From: Ignavibacteria bacterium UBA961 | GTDB lineage: Bacteria; Bacteroidota; Ignavibacteria; Kapaibacteriales; UBA961 | Direction of reading: 5' to 3' | Assembly: GCA_002293005.1 (NCBI GenBank) | Contig: DBCJ01000006.1 | Span: forward strand, 4,972 to 32,133 | Length of the DNA: 27,162 nt | Shown here: piece after piece, positions 17,240 through 25,565 of the stretch | Layout: each line of letters begins with the position of its first letter | Numbering within the stretch: the stretch's first letter is position 1 | The notes under the pieces: model-generated | Databases searched by the model: none | Told to the model about the DNA's origin: nothing | What the model saw: the letters and a program-made list of their open reading frames with translations, nothing else | Program-made: the position numbers and the translations under genes

Positions 17240-18118
17240 ATGCGTCTTATGCGACTGTTCATTGCCCTAGCGGCTCTCACTTTTTTCTTTACTTCCGATG
17301 CTTTTTCACAAGCGGCTGACCCTCGTAAACCGCAAGCGAAAAAGTCTCCAATTTTGGTTGGTCCTGTTGCCGGCTATAACAAATCCATGCACTCTGGTGG
17401 ATTTTCATCAATAGCTGCAGATGCGAACTGTCCAACATTTGAGACCGGAACTGAGAACGGATATTATTTTGGTTTTTCACTTGAGTATCTTCTCGGTGAC
17501 CCAAAGAATGCCAATTCATCAATCATTGCTAGAGCTGTATATGATTATCAGCCGGCTACTTTCCAATTGGATGGCGATAATTATCCTTCAAGACCAATTG
17601 GTGGTTCAAATAATATTGTGAACTCTCAAATTGTTCACACTTCAGTGTTCAAGTATTCATTATTGAATTTTGAAGTAATGTATCGTTTCAATTTGCCCGG
17701 AACAATGCTTGGTCTCACAGCAGGCCCTCAATTTGGCATTCCAATGGGTGGAACACAAGAACAACGCTATGAATTGCAATTTGATGCGAATAATCCCGTA
17801 CAATTTGTAAAAGAAACTGAAGCTGGTTCTTTGATCCTTAAGAATGATCCAAATGATCCTGTGGTTGGTCTGAATGGTTACAAACCTCAATATGTGGATA
17901 ATACCCAAACTTCTATTAGATTATATGAGGGTGATATCATTGATCCTTCATCATTCAGATTTGCTCTGAAATTCGGTCTTCAATATGAAATTCTCGCAGG
18001 TAATCTTCTTTTAGTTCCTGCAGTCTATTATAATCTTGGTTTGACTAAGATCAGCACTTCCAACAATTCAAGCGTAAGCGCGATTCAGATTGGTGCTGAT
18101 TTACGATTCTCTTTATGA
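17240..18118 (+). CDS. Outer-membrane beta-barrel protein, PorT-like family
   Basis: 292 residues from the ATG at 17240, with a signal peptide ending near DAFSQ. The mature part is a chain of amphipathic strands rich in Gly and Tyr: ILVGPVAGYNKS, NGYYFGFSLEYLL, SSIIARAVYDYQP, FKYSLLNFEVMYRFNL, MLGLTAGPQFGIPMGG, FRFALKFGLQYEIL and NLLLVPAVYYNLGL. It ends IQIGADLRFSL, a typical barrel-closing strand with a Phe two residues from the end. This fits the beta-barrel family common in Bacteroidota (outer membrane protein beta-barrel domain, PorT-like). Several such proteins belong to T9SS, but nothing here proves that role. It has its own terminator downstream and 256 nt of non-coding sequence upstream, so it is probably a single-gene unit. 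Confidence 0.78.
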   Translation: MRLMRLFIALAALTFFFTSDAFSQAADPRKPQAKKSPILVGPVAGYNKSMHSGGFSSIAADANCPTFETGTENGYYFGFSLEYLLGDPKNANSSIIARAVYDYQPATFQLDGDNYPSRPIGGSNNIVNSQIVHTSVFKYSLLNFEVMYRFNLPGTMLGLTAGPQFGIPMGGTQEQRYELQFDANNPVQFVKETEAGSLILKNDPNDPVVGLNGYKPQYVDNTQTSIRLYEGDIIDPSSFRFALKFGLQYEILAGNLLLVPAVYYNLGLTKISTSNNSSVSAIQIGADLRFSL

Positions 18119-18137
18119 TCGAATCTTGAGTTGATTC

Positions 18138-18168
18138 AAAGCCTATCCAATGGATAGGCTTTTTTTTT
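18138..18168 (+). terminator. Intrinsic terminator of the beta-barrel gene
   Basis: gcctatcc (18141-18148) and ggataggc (18152-18159) form an 8-bp stem with a 3-nt loop, extended by three A-T pairs and followed by a T-run to 18168. It lies about 20 nt after the stop. Confidence 0.9.
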
Positions 18169-18181
18169 GGCTTATAGATAT

Positions 18182-18211
18182 AAAAAAATCCCATCCAAAT
18201 ATGGATGGGAT
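18182..18211 (-). terminator. Intrinsic terminator of the leucyl aminopeptidase unit
   Basis: atcccatcc (18188-18196) and ggatgggat (18203-18211) form a 9-bp stem with a 6-nt loop. On the minus strand it is followed by a run of T (18182-18188 as A on the plus strand). It lies 28 nt after the pepA stop and faces the terminator at 18138. Confidence 0.9.
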
Positions 18212-18238
18212 CTATATCGTGTAAGTTTAAAACAGAGT

Positions 18239-19726
18239 TTATGCTTTCCAATTCTTTACTAAATCAACAAGCATTCTAACACCGATACCTGTACCACCTT
18301 TTGGCCAATAGTCTCTATCTGAAGGGGCCATGCCGGTCCCTGCGATATCCATGTGAGCCCAAGGATAGTCACCAATGAAATGCTTGAGGAAAAGTCCAGC
18401 AGTGATGGCACCTGCCCATCTTCCACCTGAGTTTTTCACATCCGCAAAATCACTCTTTATCAAATCTTCATATTCTTCGTGGAGTGGTAATTCGCAGACA
18501 TATTCATTTGTACGAGTTGAAGCCTTTTTGATCTGATCAATAAGATGAGAATCGGTACCCATTAGTCCGCTGGTCACAGTACCTAAAGCAACAACGCAAG
18601 CACCGGTCAATGTTGCAAAATCGATTACTGCCTTTGGCTTATATCTTGAAGCATAATGCAATGCATCAGCAAGAACCAATCTACCTTCAGCATCGGTATT
18701 ATCTATCTCAGCTGTTTTGCCATTCATGAAGGTCACGATATCTCCCGGAACGAGAGCTGTTCCACTTGGCATATTCTCTGTAGAAGGCACAAGTGCTACA
18801 ACATTCACGGGAAGCTTTGCTTTGGCGATTGCAATGATACCACCGATAACCGTTGCCGCTCCATGCATGTCACCTTTCATGTCGGACATGCCGGCAGCAG
18901 GCTTAATGCTAATTCCACCTGTATCAAAGGTGATACCTTTACCTACGAATACAAAAGGTTTATCAGTTGCCTTTCCGCCTTTATACTCCATGACAATGAA
19001 TACAGGTGGTCTTACACTGCCCTGATTAACGGCCAGCAATCCACCCATTTTTAATGCTTGGATTTTCTTTTTGTCCAAGATAGTGACTTTGATTCCTGTA
19101 CCCTTTGCAGCATTTACAGCTGCTTTTGCAAGTGTTTCGGGATATATTTCATTATTTGGGGCTTGTGCGAGGTCGCGGGCTAGAGTAACCCCATCATAGA
19201 TGGACTTTGCCATTGCTGAAACAGATTTACCTGCAGCAACAAGCTGTTTTGAATCGGAGAATAATGTAATCGAATTGATTTTCTTCTTTCCTTTTGCTGA
19301 GGTGATATACTTGTCAAACTTATAATTCGACAATACTGCACCTTCCAATAAAGAAAGACAACTTTCCTCAGGGGTGAGGCCATTACCCAAAACTGCTTCA
19401 ATTGCTATCGATTGAACGCCATATGCAGCCGCTCTTTTTGCAGCGGCAGATGATGCACGACGCAAAGTCTCAGCTGTGCAAGAATCCTTCTTACCCAAAC
19501 CTGCAACGATGACCTTTGATGCACCTTTCGCACCAGTATAGATAACCATCGTTGAACGAAGAGTACCTTTGAAATCATTACTATTCACTACTGCTGATGC
19601 GGTAGGATATAATTCAACCAAGCGTTTTTTGGTAGCCTTGAGTAGAGAATCATCCTCAAAACTAAATGAAATGACGATATCAGCTTTTTGATTGGTCAGA
19701 GCTGATTGAGAGATGGCGATATTCAT
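18239..19726 (-). CDS. pepA: Leucyl (cytosol) aminopeptidase, M17 family
   Basis: Two-metal exopeptidase that removes N-terminal residues from peptides; hexameric and usually cytoplasmic. It has 495 residues, normal for the family, with no signal peptide. The catalytic C-terminal domain shows GKGITFDTGGISIKPAAGMSDMKGDM (metal-binding Lys and Asp) and the signature NTDAEGRLVLADAL (Asp, Glu and the bicarbonate-binding Arg). The N-terminal macro-like domain is divergent, as usual. It lies 38 nt downstream of the PNGase F-like gene on the same strand and is closed by a terminator, so it may be the last gene of that unit. The adjacency may reflect use of peptides released from degraded glycoproteins, but that is inference; this enzyme is near-universal. 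Confidence 0.95.
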   Translation of the reverse strand: MNIAISQSALTNQKADIVISFSFEDDSLLKATKKRLVELYPTASAVVNSNDFKGTLRSTMVIYTGAKGASKVIVAGLGKKDSCTAETLRRASSAAAKRAAAYGVQSIAIEAVLGNGLTPEESCLSLLEGAVLSNYKFDKYITSAKGKKKINSITLFSDSKQLVAAGKSVSAMAKSIYDGVTLARDLAQAPNNEIYPETLAKAAVNAAKGTGIKVTILDKKKIQALKMGGLLAVNQGSVRPPVFIVMEYKGGKATDKPFVFVGKGITFDTGGISIKPAAGMSDMKGDMHGAATVIGGIIAIAKAKLPVNVVALVPSTENMPSGTALVPGDIVTFMNGKTAEIDNTDAEGRLVLADALHYASRYKPKAVIDFATLTGACVVALGTVTSGLMGTDSHLIDQIKKASTRTNEYVCELPLHEEYEDLIKSDFADVKNSGGRWAGAITAGLFLKHFIGDYPWAHMDIAGTGMAPSDRDYWPKGGTGIGVRMLVDLVKNWKA

Positions 19727-19764
19727 GAATATCCAATCATAAAATGAAAAAAAGTGAAATATTC

Positions 19765-22068
19765 TTATTCAGCATTATGCATGATCATTCCCGTAATGGT
19801 CATTCCCTTTACAGTAATTCTTACAGCATAAGCACCACTTGGATAACCTTGCAAATTAATTGGCATGGATTGAGCATCAGTAGTGGAAATAGTTTCTTGA
19901 AACATGACTTGTCCGATACTTGAGACAATCTGCATAGTTCCTTCCAAATCTCTTGGCATGCCTAATAATTGCAAATTAGCAATGCCTGAGAGAGTTGGAT
20001 TTGGAGCAATATTCAAAGAAGGTACTGACACATCAGCGATTCCCTCATCTATGGACACTGCATTCATGTTTACGCGAAATGGTATGATTTCTCGATCACC
20101 AAAACTAGCATACACTCCGGAGGGTTGACCATAATTTGCTGCTTGAGAATTAAAGATGATTGTAGAACCACCAACCTCACGCAATGAATAGAATCCTCTG
20201 GTGGAACCTTGGAAAATTGGATATAATCCATCACCAAGTGCCTCATCATATATCACGAAGCGATAGCATCCATTTTCCAAATCAAATGTATCACGAATAG
20301 TGGCACCATCTTGGAAATTGCCTCTTTCCTTAATGATATATCCATCCGCATCTTGCACTTCATAACGAATACCATTGGGTATGCCTGAAACTGCATCAGT
20401 TTTAAGCATCAAAGCTACTTTTCCGGATGTGGTTAATTTCGGATTAGAGAATGCAACTGTCTTGATGTCTCCTATATCAGATTCATCCAAGCGTCCATTT
20501 GGTTCAAATACTTGAACGGTAAATGTATGATCGCCATTTGGAAAATCAATGATTGGGAGTTCAATCTCAGATTCTTCCATGAATGCTATATTTCCCGACC
20601 AATTGAAGTACTTGTCTTCACCACTATCAATACGATAGCGAATGATCATGGAATTCAGAGTATTGGCCCCTTGATTTTTCACGACTATCAGTGGCTTTTG
20701 ACCAGGACAAATCGGATTCATTCTGCGATACTTATATGCACTATTAGGCATCTTGATTTCTTCCAAAGATACATTGTTCATATAATTAGCTTTGGAATAC
20801 AATAACTGCCCTTCAATGATATAGCTTGCTCTTTTTGATAAATCTTGATTTTCATAAGGTTCCATTGCATAGGAAATTTCAAGACTGTCCGAACCGGTGA
20901 AAAACGGTGTTAAGTGATAATCCCAGTATTGGACCACATCACCAGGACACCAACCTGCTCGGTTATAATACCAAGTGCCTGCTTGTGGATAAATTGGATT
21001 TTGGCCACAATCTCCTCTCCAGAGATATTGCTCAAATTTCTCTTCACCGTTAATCAATATCTTATGTGTTTTTTGCGAAAACTCTGCTGCATTTTCTGTA
21101 CCTCCGAATCCATGGCCAGTAGTTTGCAAACGCAAAGTAATTTTATCGGTTAATTGCAAACGATTGAATTTCATCGGTTTCAAGAATTTCTCGATGGGAT
21201 TTCCCGGATCTCCATAAGTGGGATTTCCTGACCAAAACACTCTATGTTCATAAGTTTCTCTTGCAGGAATCCCTTCGATGAAAGTAAAATCAAGGTTAAA
21301 CAGTGAGCCCTGTGACCAACCATCATAAAAAACTTTTATCTCAGTAGAATCTCTGAGGATATGAGCATAATCGGTAACATCAAAGTCCCAGGTATATGAC
21401 CAATTTTCATTATGCCATTTTCCGTATGGCGTGATGAATCGACCAATTTCTGTTTCATTAATGATTTCAAAGGGCTTATATGATTTTCTTGTCCCTTTGA
21501 TGAATGTGGTGTCGCCTGCAACAAAAAAGGAATCTACTTTTGCGCCTGTTGAACTAAAGAGAATATTCCAATAACCTGCTTCATAAGCCGGCATAGAATC
21601 AGTCACAAGAAATGGCTTTGCATTATCTTTATACATCCATATCTGAAATGGTTCATTTGGAACCGTATCAGTTTTTTTAGCAGTAGCATTATATTTTGTT
21701 TTAAATGTAGGTTGGAGTGCAACTCTCAATGAATCGGAAAAAGCACCTGCTTTCGAGAACATTGGTGCATCAACCAAATTGGAATCAATTTTCCCCGTTT
21801 TTGTGCGGGCATAGACTCTCATAGTATAGTCCCATTCACCACATCCACCCTTAGGACAAGTCAATGTGAAATTCATGAAGATTCTTTCGAATCGTTTGTC
21901 TTGGGATGGGAATTGTCCCCAACGATTTTGATTTCCATACCAGGTCCAAAGATATTTGTCGAATAGTTTCACCTTTGTGGTGTCACCTCTTTCTGCAAAT
22001 AGATTTGTAATCCCAAACATTGGAATGAGTATGAACATTAGAATTGCATGGCGTAGAAATTTATTCAT
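19765..22068 (-). CDS. PNGase F-family glycosylasparaginase-like protein with T9SS sorting domain
   Basis: Peptide-N-glycosidase F removes N-glycans by cutting the glycan-Asn bond. This 767-residue protein has a signal peptide (about 1-25) and both PNGase F jelly-roll domains. CPKGGCGEWD (71-80) aligns with PNGase F CPNKTCDEWD, so Asp80 equals catalytic Asp60. EIGRFITPY (207-215) matches exactly. TEIKVFYDGW puts Asp249 where Glu118 lies. NAAEF places Glu329 at Glu206, and CGQNPI...DRAGWCPG-like sequence follows (Cys354, Cys374). The Cys pair flanking Glu206 is replaced by Ala327 and Ser331. About 110 residues (93-206) are inserted between the first strands compared with PNGase F. After the second domain (to about 420) come further beta domains, and a T9SS sorting domain from about 683. 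The fold call is firm from motifs recalled from memory; activity is unproven. Confidence 0.85.
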   Translation of the reverse strand: MNKFLRHAILMFILIPMFGITNLFAERGDTTKVKLFDKYLWTWYGNQNRWGQFPSQDKRFERIFMNFTLTCPKGGCGEWDYTMRVYARTKTGKIDSNLVDAPMFSKAGAFSDSLRVALQPTFKTKYNATAKKTDTVPNEPFQIWMYKDNAKPFLVTDSMPAYEAGYWNILFSSTGAKVDSFFVAGDTTFIKGTRKSYKPFEIINETEIGRFITPYGKWHNENWSYTWDFDVTDYAHILRDSTEIKVFYDGWSQGSLFNLDFTFIEGIPARETYEHRVFWSGNPTYGDPGNPIEKFLKPMKFNRLQLTDKITLRLQTTGHGFGGTENAAEFSQKTHKILINGEEKFEQYLWRGDCGQNPIYPQAGTWYYNRAGWCPGDVVQYWDYHLTPFFTGSDSLEISYAMEPYENQDLSKRASYIIEGQLLYSKANYMNNVSLEEIKMPNSAYKYRRMNPICPGQKPLIVVKNQGANTLNSMIIRYRIDSGEDKYFNWSGNIAFMEESEIELPIIDFPNGDHTFTVQVFEPNGRLDESDIGDIKTVAFSNPKLTTSGKVALMLKTDAVSGIPNGIRYEVQDADGYIIKERGNFQDGATIRDTFDLENGCYRFVIYDEALGDGLYPIFQGSTRGFYSLREVGGSTIIFNSQAANYGQPSGVYASFGDREIIPFRVNMNAVSIDEGIADVSVPSLNIAPNPTLSGIANLQLLGMPRDLEGTMQIVSSIGQVMFQETISTTDAQSMPINLQGYPSGAYAVRITVKGMTITGMIMHNAE

Positions 22069-22097
22069 GATCTATTCTCTGGATGAATATCAAATAA

Positions 22098-24398
22098 TCA
22101 ATAAATGAAAGGTACAACTTGTATTGCATCTTCTGTAATAATCTGAAGAAGATATAATCCTCTTGTTATCAAAGGCAATTTGAATGGTCTTGTATCAACA
22201 TCTCCGGATGCACATATTTTTCCTGAAAGATCCACAATACGATAATGCATCTCTTTTTCAACGTTCATTTGAATAATTATACCGTCAGCGATATGAGAAA
22301 TCATTGCCAATCTGGGAGATTCTTCAACTGAACTTGGGACATAAGCACCGGACAATGCAATGACTTTGGTTTCAACATTGTTCTTTTCAGGAACAATCTG
22401 CAATTCAGCATTTTTTGTTCCCGGTCCGGAAGGTGAAAATGAAACTGTGATCTCTATATTTCCCCCGGCAGGAATTGAAGTTACACTTGCAGGCTGAATT
22501 GAAAAAGCACTCTGATCGGCGCCTTTCAAAGAAATCGATGAAATGACAGTTTCTACATTTCCCGGATTAGAGAGAATAAATTTCTTTGTATTACCGGTCA
22601 TCGATGCAACTGTTCCAAAATCGATGGATGTCACAGATGATGTTAATTGCGGATTGGGAATGAATGTGAAATTTTCGATCCATGCAAGCGAGCGATCTAT
22701 AAGTGTTTTTCTCTGAGCAGAGTCGGTGATCGCAAAGGGATGTAAACCTAAATACACTATGCGATTTGTATTTCTCTGCACACGAACACCACCGATTGTA
22801 TCACCCGTTGAGCTTGTGGACAGTGTTAAAATCGGTGTAATTGAAGTGTTGGTTTTGTTCTTAAGCTTCATTGGATAAAAAGCATAACTTCTTGGAGCGC
22901 AAGGAAGAGTCAAACCATTAGAGATGGTATCTCCTTGAATACCGGACAAAGAATATGCTGTATTTCTGACCATAAATCCTGCATAGGTAACACCGATCGT
23001 ATCAAAGAGAGCGACTTTGTCAAAAAACATATTATTGGTTGTGAATTGTCCGGACAGCATAAATGAAATACCCTTATTTCCCAAACCAAGCATGAAATCA
23101 GATTCTGCCTTAACAATCCTTCCACTATCTGCACAATGCCAAACGAAGCGCTTTAGAGAAGTGAATTTTTCGATATTCTGCATGAATTCATTTGTGCTCA
23201 TGGCGATATATCTCTTTACGCCGGGTAATGTTACGGCATCAGCAAATGGACCTACATTGCCACTGAGATTGTCCTGAACCAAAAATGCTTCTGATTCTTT
23301 TGAAACAATCGTAATTGGAGTGGCTGAATATGTTTTTCCCGATGCTTCGGCAAAAGTCAATAATACTTCACCAATTCCTGGTTGTACGGATCTCTGAAGC
23401 TCCATTGTGATTTCTTTTTTCTCACCGGGATTGAGTGTGAATGAGGTTTGATCACCTGTCAATTTCAAAGTCCAGTCCTGGGGAGTGCGAGGCGATTTTG
23501 CTATCGACACATTGTTATATGTAATTGCAGATCCTGAAGCATTTCCGATTGAAGCTTTGAGTGTGATTGTTCCTTGTGCAGGTAATGCTTCAAATACAGG
23601 AGAAATGGTCGGAGGAAAACTCAGTGTTGTTGAAATCATTGTTCCAACAGGTTTTTGTACGCTTATTGAGGATTGAATGATTTCCAATGTTCGTGGATTC
23701 TGCAAAAATGCGATGACATTCACTGTACTATTCCACAATTCACCGGATCCCTTTGTATAGGTATAAGAAACTGTTTTCTTTTCTTTTGCATTCGTATTCC
23801 ATGAAGTTCCTTTTTCATCAGGAAGCATTGTCATCATGGAAGATGCAAATTCAGTTTGTCCATTTGATGCAGGTAGAGTATTGACAATATCAGGAAGATT
23901 TACAAGATCAGTGTAAACAGCAGTATGGAGAACAAAATCCTTCAATTCAATATCTGATTCCACATCAACTGTGACTTTCATTTCATTTCCAGAAACTACT
24001 TCTTGCTTTACGGACATCACTATCGGATATGGCATTTGCTGATCGAGTCGGGCTAGATTCCACATCGCCAGGGAATCTCTCGGATCCACTGATTTATGTC
24101 CATTGACTCTAGAAGCGGGCAATGCAGGAACTGCATATAAAGCTCCTCGTGTATCATTGTGCACTGGATTTGCTTTATAAAATGGATCACCCGGTGAGGG
24201 AATATTCAAATGGTATTTCAGCGCGATGATTCCACTATCCAATTTCGCAACCACTTTCAATACTTTATCGGCATCGACGCATGGTTTACAAGTCGCACTT
24301 GTGAATTCTTCAATGAGTACGAGTCTTTTGGGACTGCTCTGAGAAAAAAGCGAGCATTGAATAAGAAAAAACAAAGAAAGGAGGATGATACCTTGCAT
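22098..24398 (-). CDS. Omp28/thioredoxin-like T9SS-sorted protein with choice-of-anchor D domain
   Basis: 766 residues from the ATG at 24398; a GTG at 24443 would add 15 residues. The signal peptide ends at about LFSQ. Residues 24-45 (RLVLIEEFTSATCKPCVDADKVL) are the opening strand and CxxC (Cys37, Cys40) of a thioredoxin-like fold of the Omp28-related type. Middle residues have beta-rich domains and a stretch resembling a glutamine-amidotransferase-like/surface fold that I do not recognise. Near 590-690 is one choice-of-anchor D domain (SIDFGTVASMTGNTKKFILSNPGN, then SFSPSGPG). The last 75 residues look like a T9SS sorting domain (FKLPLITRGLYLLQI). Probably cell-surface or secreted, with a possible redox or binding role. 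It lies 29 nt upstream of the PNGase F-like gene, hence likely co-transcribed. Confidence 0.8.
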   Translation of the reverse strand: MQGIILLSLFFLIQCSLFSQSSPKRLVLIEEFTSATCKPCVDADKVLKVVAKLDSGIIALKYHLNIPSPGDPFYKANPVHNDTRGALYAVPALPASRVNGHKSVDPRDSLAMWNLARLDQQMPYPIVMSVKQEVVSGNEMKVTVDVESDIELKDFVLHTAVYTDLVNLPDIVNTLPASNGQTEFASSMMTMLPDEKGTSWNTNAKEKKTVSYTYTKGSGELWNSTVNVIAFLQNPRTLEIIQSSISVQKPVGTMISTTLSFPPTISPVFEALPAQGTITLKASIGNASGSAITYNNVSIAKSPRTPQDWTLKLTGDQTSFTLNPGEKKEITMELQRSVQPGIGEVLLTFAEASGKTYSATPITIVSKESEAFLVQDNLSGNVGPFADAVTLPGVKRYIAMSTNEFMQNIEKFTSLKRFVWHCADSGRIVKAESDFMLGLGNKGISFMLSGQFTTNNMFFDKVALFDTIGVTYAGFMVRNTAYSLSGIQGDTISNGLTLPCAPRSYAFYPMKLKNKTNTSITPILTLSTSSTGDTIGGVRVQRNTNRIVYLGLHPFAITDSAQRKTLIDRSLAWIENFTFIPNPQLTSSVTSIDFGTVASMTGNTKKFILSNPGNVETVISSISLKGADQSAFSIQPASVTSIPAGGNIEITVSFSPSGPGTKNAELQIVPEKNNVETKVIALSGAYVPSSVEESPRLAMISHIADGIIIQMNVEKEMHYRIVDLSGKICASGDVDTRPFKLPLITRGLYLLQIITEDAIQVVPFIY

Positions 24399-24476
24399 AT
24401 ATGCACCATGTCTTGTATGTTCATGGAATCTTGATTCAGCCACAAATCACTGTAATTATGCAGATATTTGACGGCA

Positions 24477-24494
24477 TTGGCACAAATTAGCCAA
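24477..24494. promoter_or_regulatory. Inverted repeat upstream of the Omp28-like gene, possible operator
   Basis: TTGGC (24477-24481) and GCCAA (24490-24494) form perfect 5-bp arms around an 8-nt spacer. On the minus strand the spacer contains TAATTTG, a loose match to the Bacteroidota -7 box, with a TTG 20 nt upstream of it. It lies about 80-96 nt before the start at 24398. Confidence 0.25.
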
Positions 24495-24542
24495 AGTAGA
24501 GGCCATGACCAACAGAATTTTGTCCCCAAATCTCAATCAATT

Positions 24543-25529
24543 CTACGATGATGCATCGATGTTTTTACCTGAAAAAATCTCTCTAATCACTTCTTCCACA
24601 GGCATTTCGGAAATCGTTATGTCACGCACTGAAAAATGAGCCAAAAAGTGCGATGTAATCTTGGCTATTTCACTCTTCGGCACTTTGAAAGTGATATGGT
24701 CTTTTCCGATTTCCGAAACATACTCGCTATTTGGAATATCTTCAGGACCGACTTCGTGATCAATTACGATCGTGAGTATTTTTTCTCCGGAGAATCTATC
24801 AACCAGCCCACTTAAAGCTCCATCAAATTGAATTTTTCCTTCATCCATCAAAATGACTCTCTTGCACAATGCTTCAATATCATCCATATAATGACTTGTC
24901 AGAATGATGGTTGTACCTTGTTCTCTATTGAACTCAGCTATGAATTCGCGCAAGGAATGTTGCGCTACGATGTCCAGTCCGATGGTGGGTTCATCAAGAA
25001 ACACGACTTTTGGATAATGGAGTAATGCACCGATCAATTCACATTTCATGCGCTCTCCAAGACTAAGCTTACGAACTTGGACATGTAGTTTGTCAGCTAT
25101 ATCCAAACGCTCTGCCATTTCATTCAATCGCTTATTATAGTCATGATCAGCTATCCGATACATTTCTTTGTTCAACAGAAAAGAATCTCCAGCAGGCAAA
25201 TCCCACCACAATTGATTTCTTTGTCCCAACACCAGTGAGAAATTTCTTCTAAAATCATTATGTCTTTCCCATGGCACATAACCCATTACGGTGGCATTCC
25301 CTGAACTTGGGTGAAGCAGTCCGGAAAGCATCTTGAGCGTTGTGGTTTTTCCTGCTCCATTGGCACCCAGCATGCCGACCAAAGCTCCCTCCTCAATCGA
25401 AAATGTGACTGAGTCCGCTGCTATGAATTCTGTATATTCGCGATGAAACAGCGATTTCATTGAGTTCAATAAACCGGGCTGTTTTACATGGGTTCGAAAT
25501 ATTTTGGTCAATGATTCTACATGGATCAT
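24543..25529 (-). CDS. ABC-2 type transporter ATP-binding protein
   Basis: Cytoplasmic ATPase subunit of an export-type ABC transporter, 328 residues. Walker A is GANGAGKT (55-62), the signature LSLGE (154-158), Walker B VVFLDE (174-179), and the switch His is His212 (TSHYMDD). The Q-loop GQRNQLWWDLP and an N-terminal segment before the core (about 12-38, with LLNSMKSLFHREY) match the subgroup often annotated as an ABC-2 or viologen-exporter-type ATPase (COG4586). That subgroup normally has two membrane permease genes next to it. No permease lies on either side here: downstream is the Omp28-like gene after 144 nt, and upstream is a divergent DUF2279 gene. The substrate cannot be told. The ATG at 25527-25529 is 36 nt from the divergent gene. 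Confidence 0.9.
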   Translation of the reverse strand: MIHVESLTKIFRTHVKQPGLLNSMKSLFHREYTEFIAADSVTFSIEEGALVGMLGANGAGKTTTLKMLSGLLHPSSGNATVMGYVPWERHNDFRRNFSLVLGQRNQLWWDLPAGDSFLLNKEMYRIADHDYNKRLNEMAERLDIADKLHVQVRKLSLGERMKCELIGALLHYPKVVFLDEPTIGLDIVAQHSLREFIAEFNREQGTTIILTSHYMDDIEALCKRVILMDEGKIQFDGALSGLVDRFSGEKILTIVIDHEVGPEDIPNSEYVSEIGKDHITFKVPKSEIAKITSHFLAHFSVRDITISEMPVEEVIREIFSGKNIDASS

Positions 25530-25565
25530 GAAAAGACTTCCAAATGATTATCACAATTTATTGAA

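Noticed and set aside
18656..19054. 132-codon plus-strand frame opposite pepA
   Set aside because: It overlaps the most conserved part of the aminopeptidase and has no ribosome site or recognisable domain.
24352..24356. Lipoprotein signal (Cys15) in the Omp28-like protein
   Set aside because: The residues before the Cys are Leu-Ile-Gln; Gln at -1 does not fit a lipobox, and T9SS proteins normally use an ordinary signal peptide.
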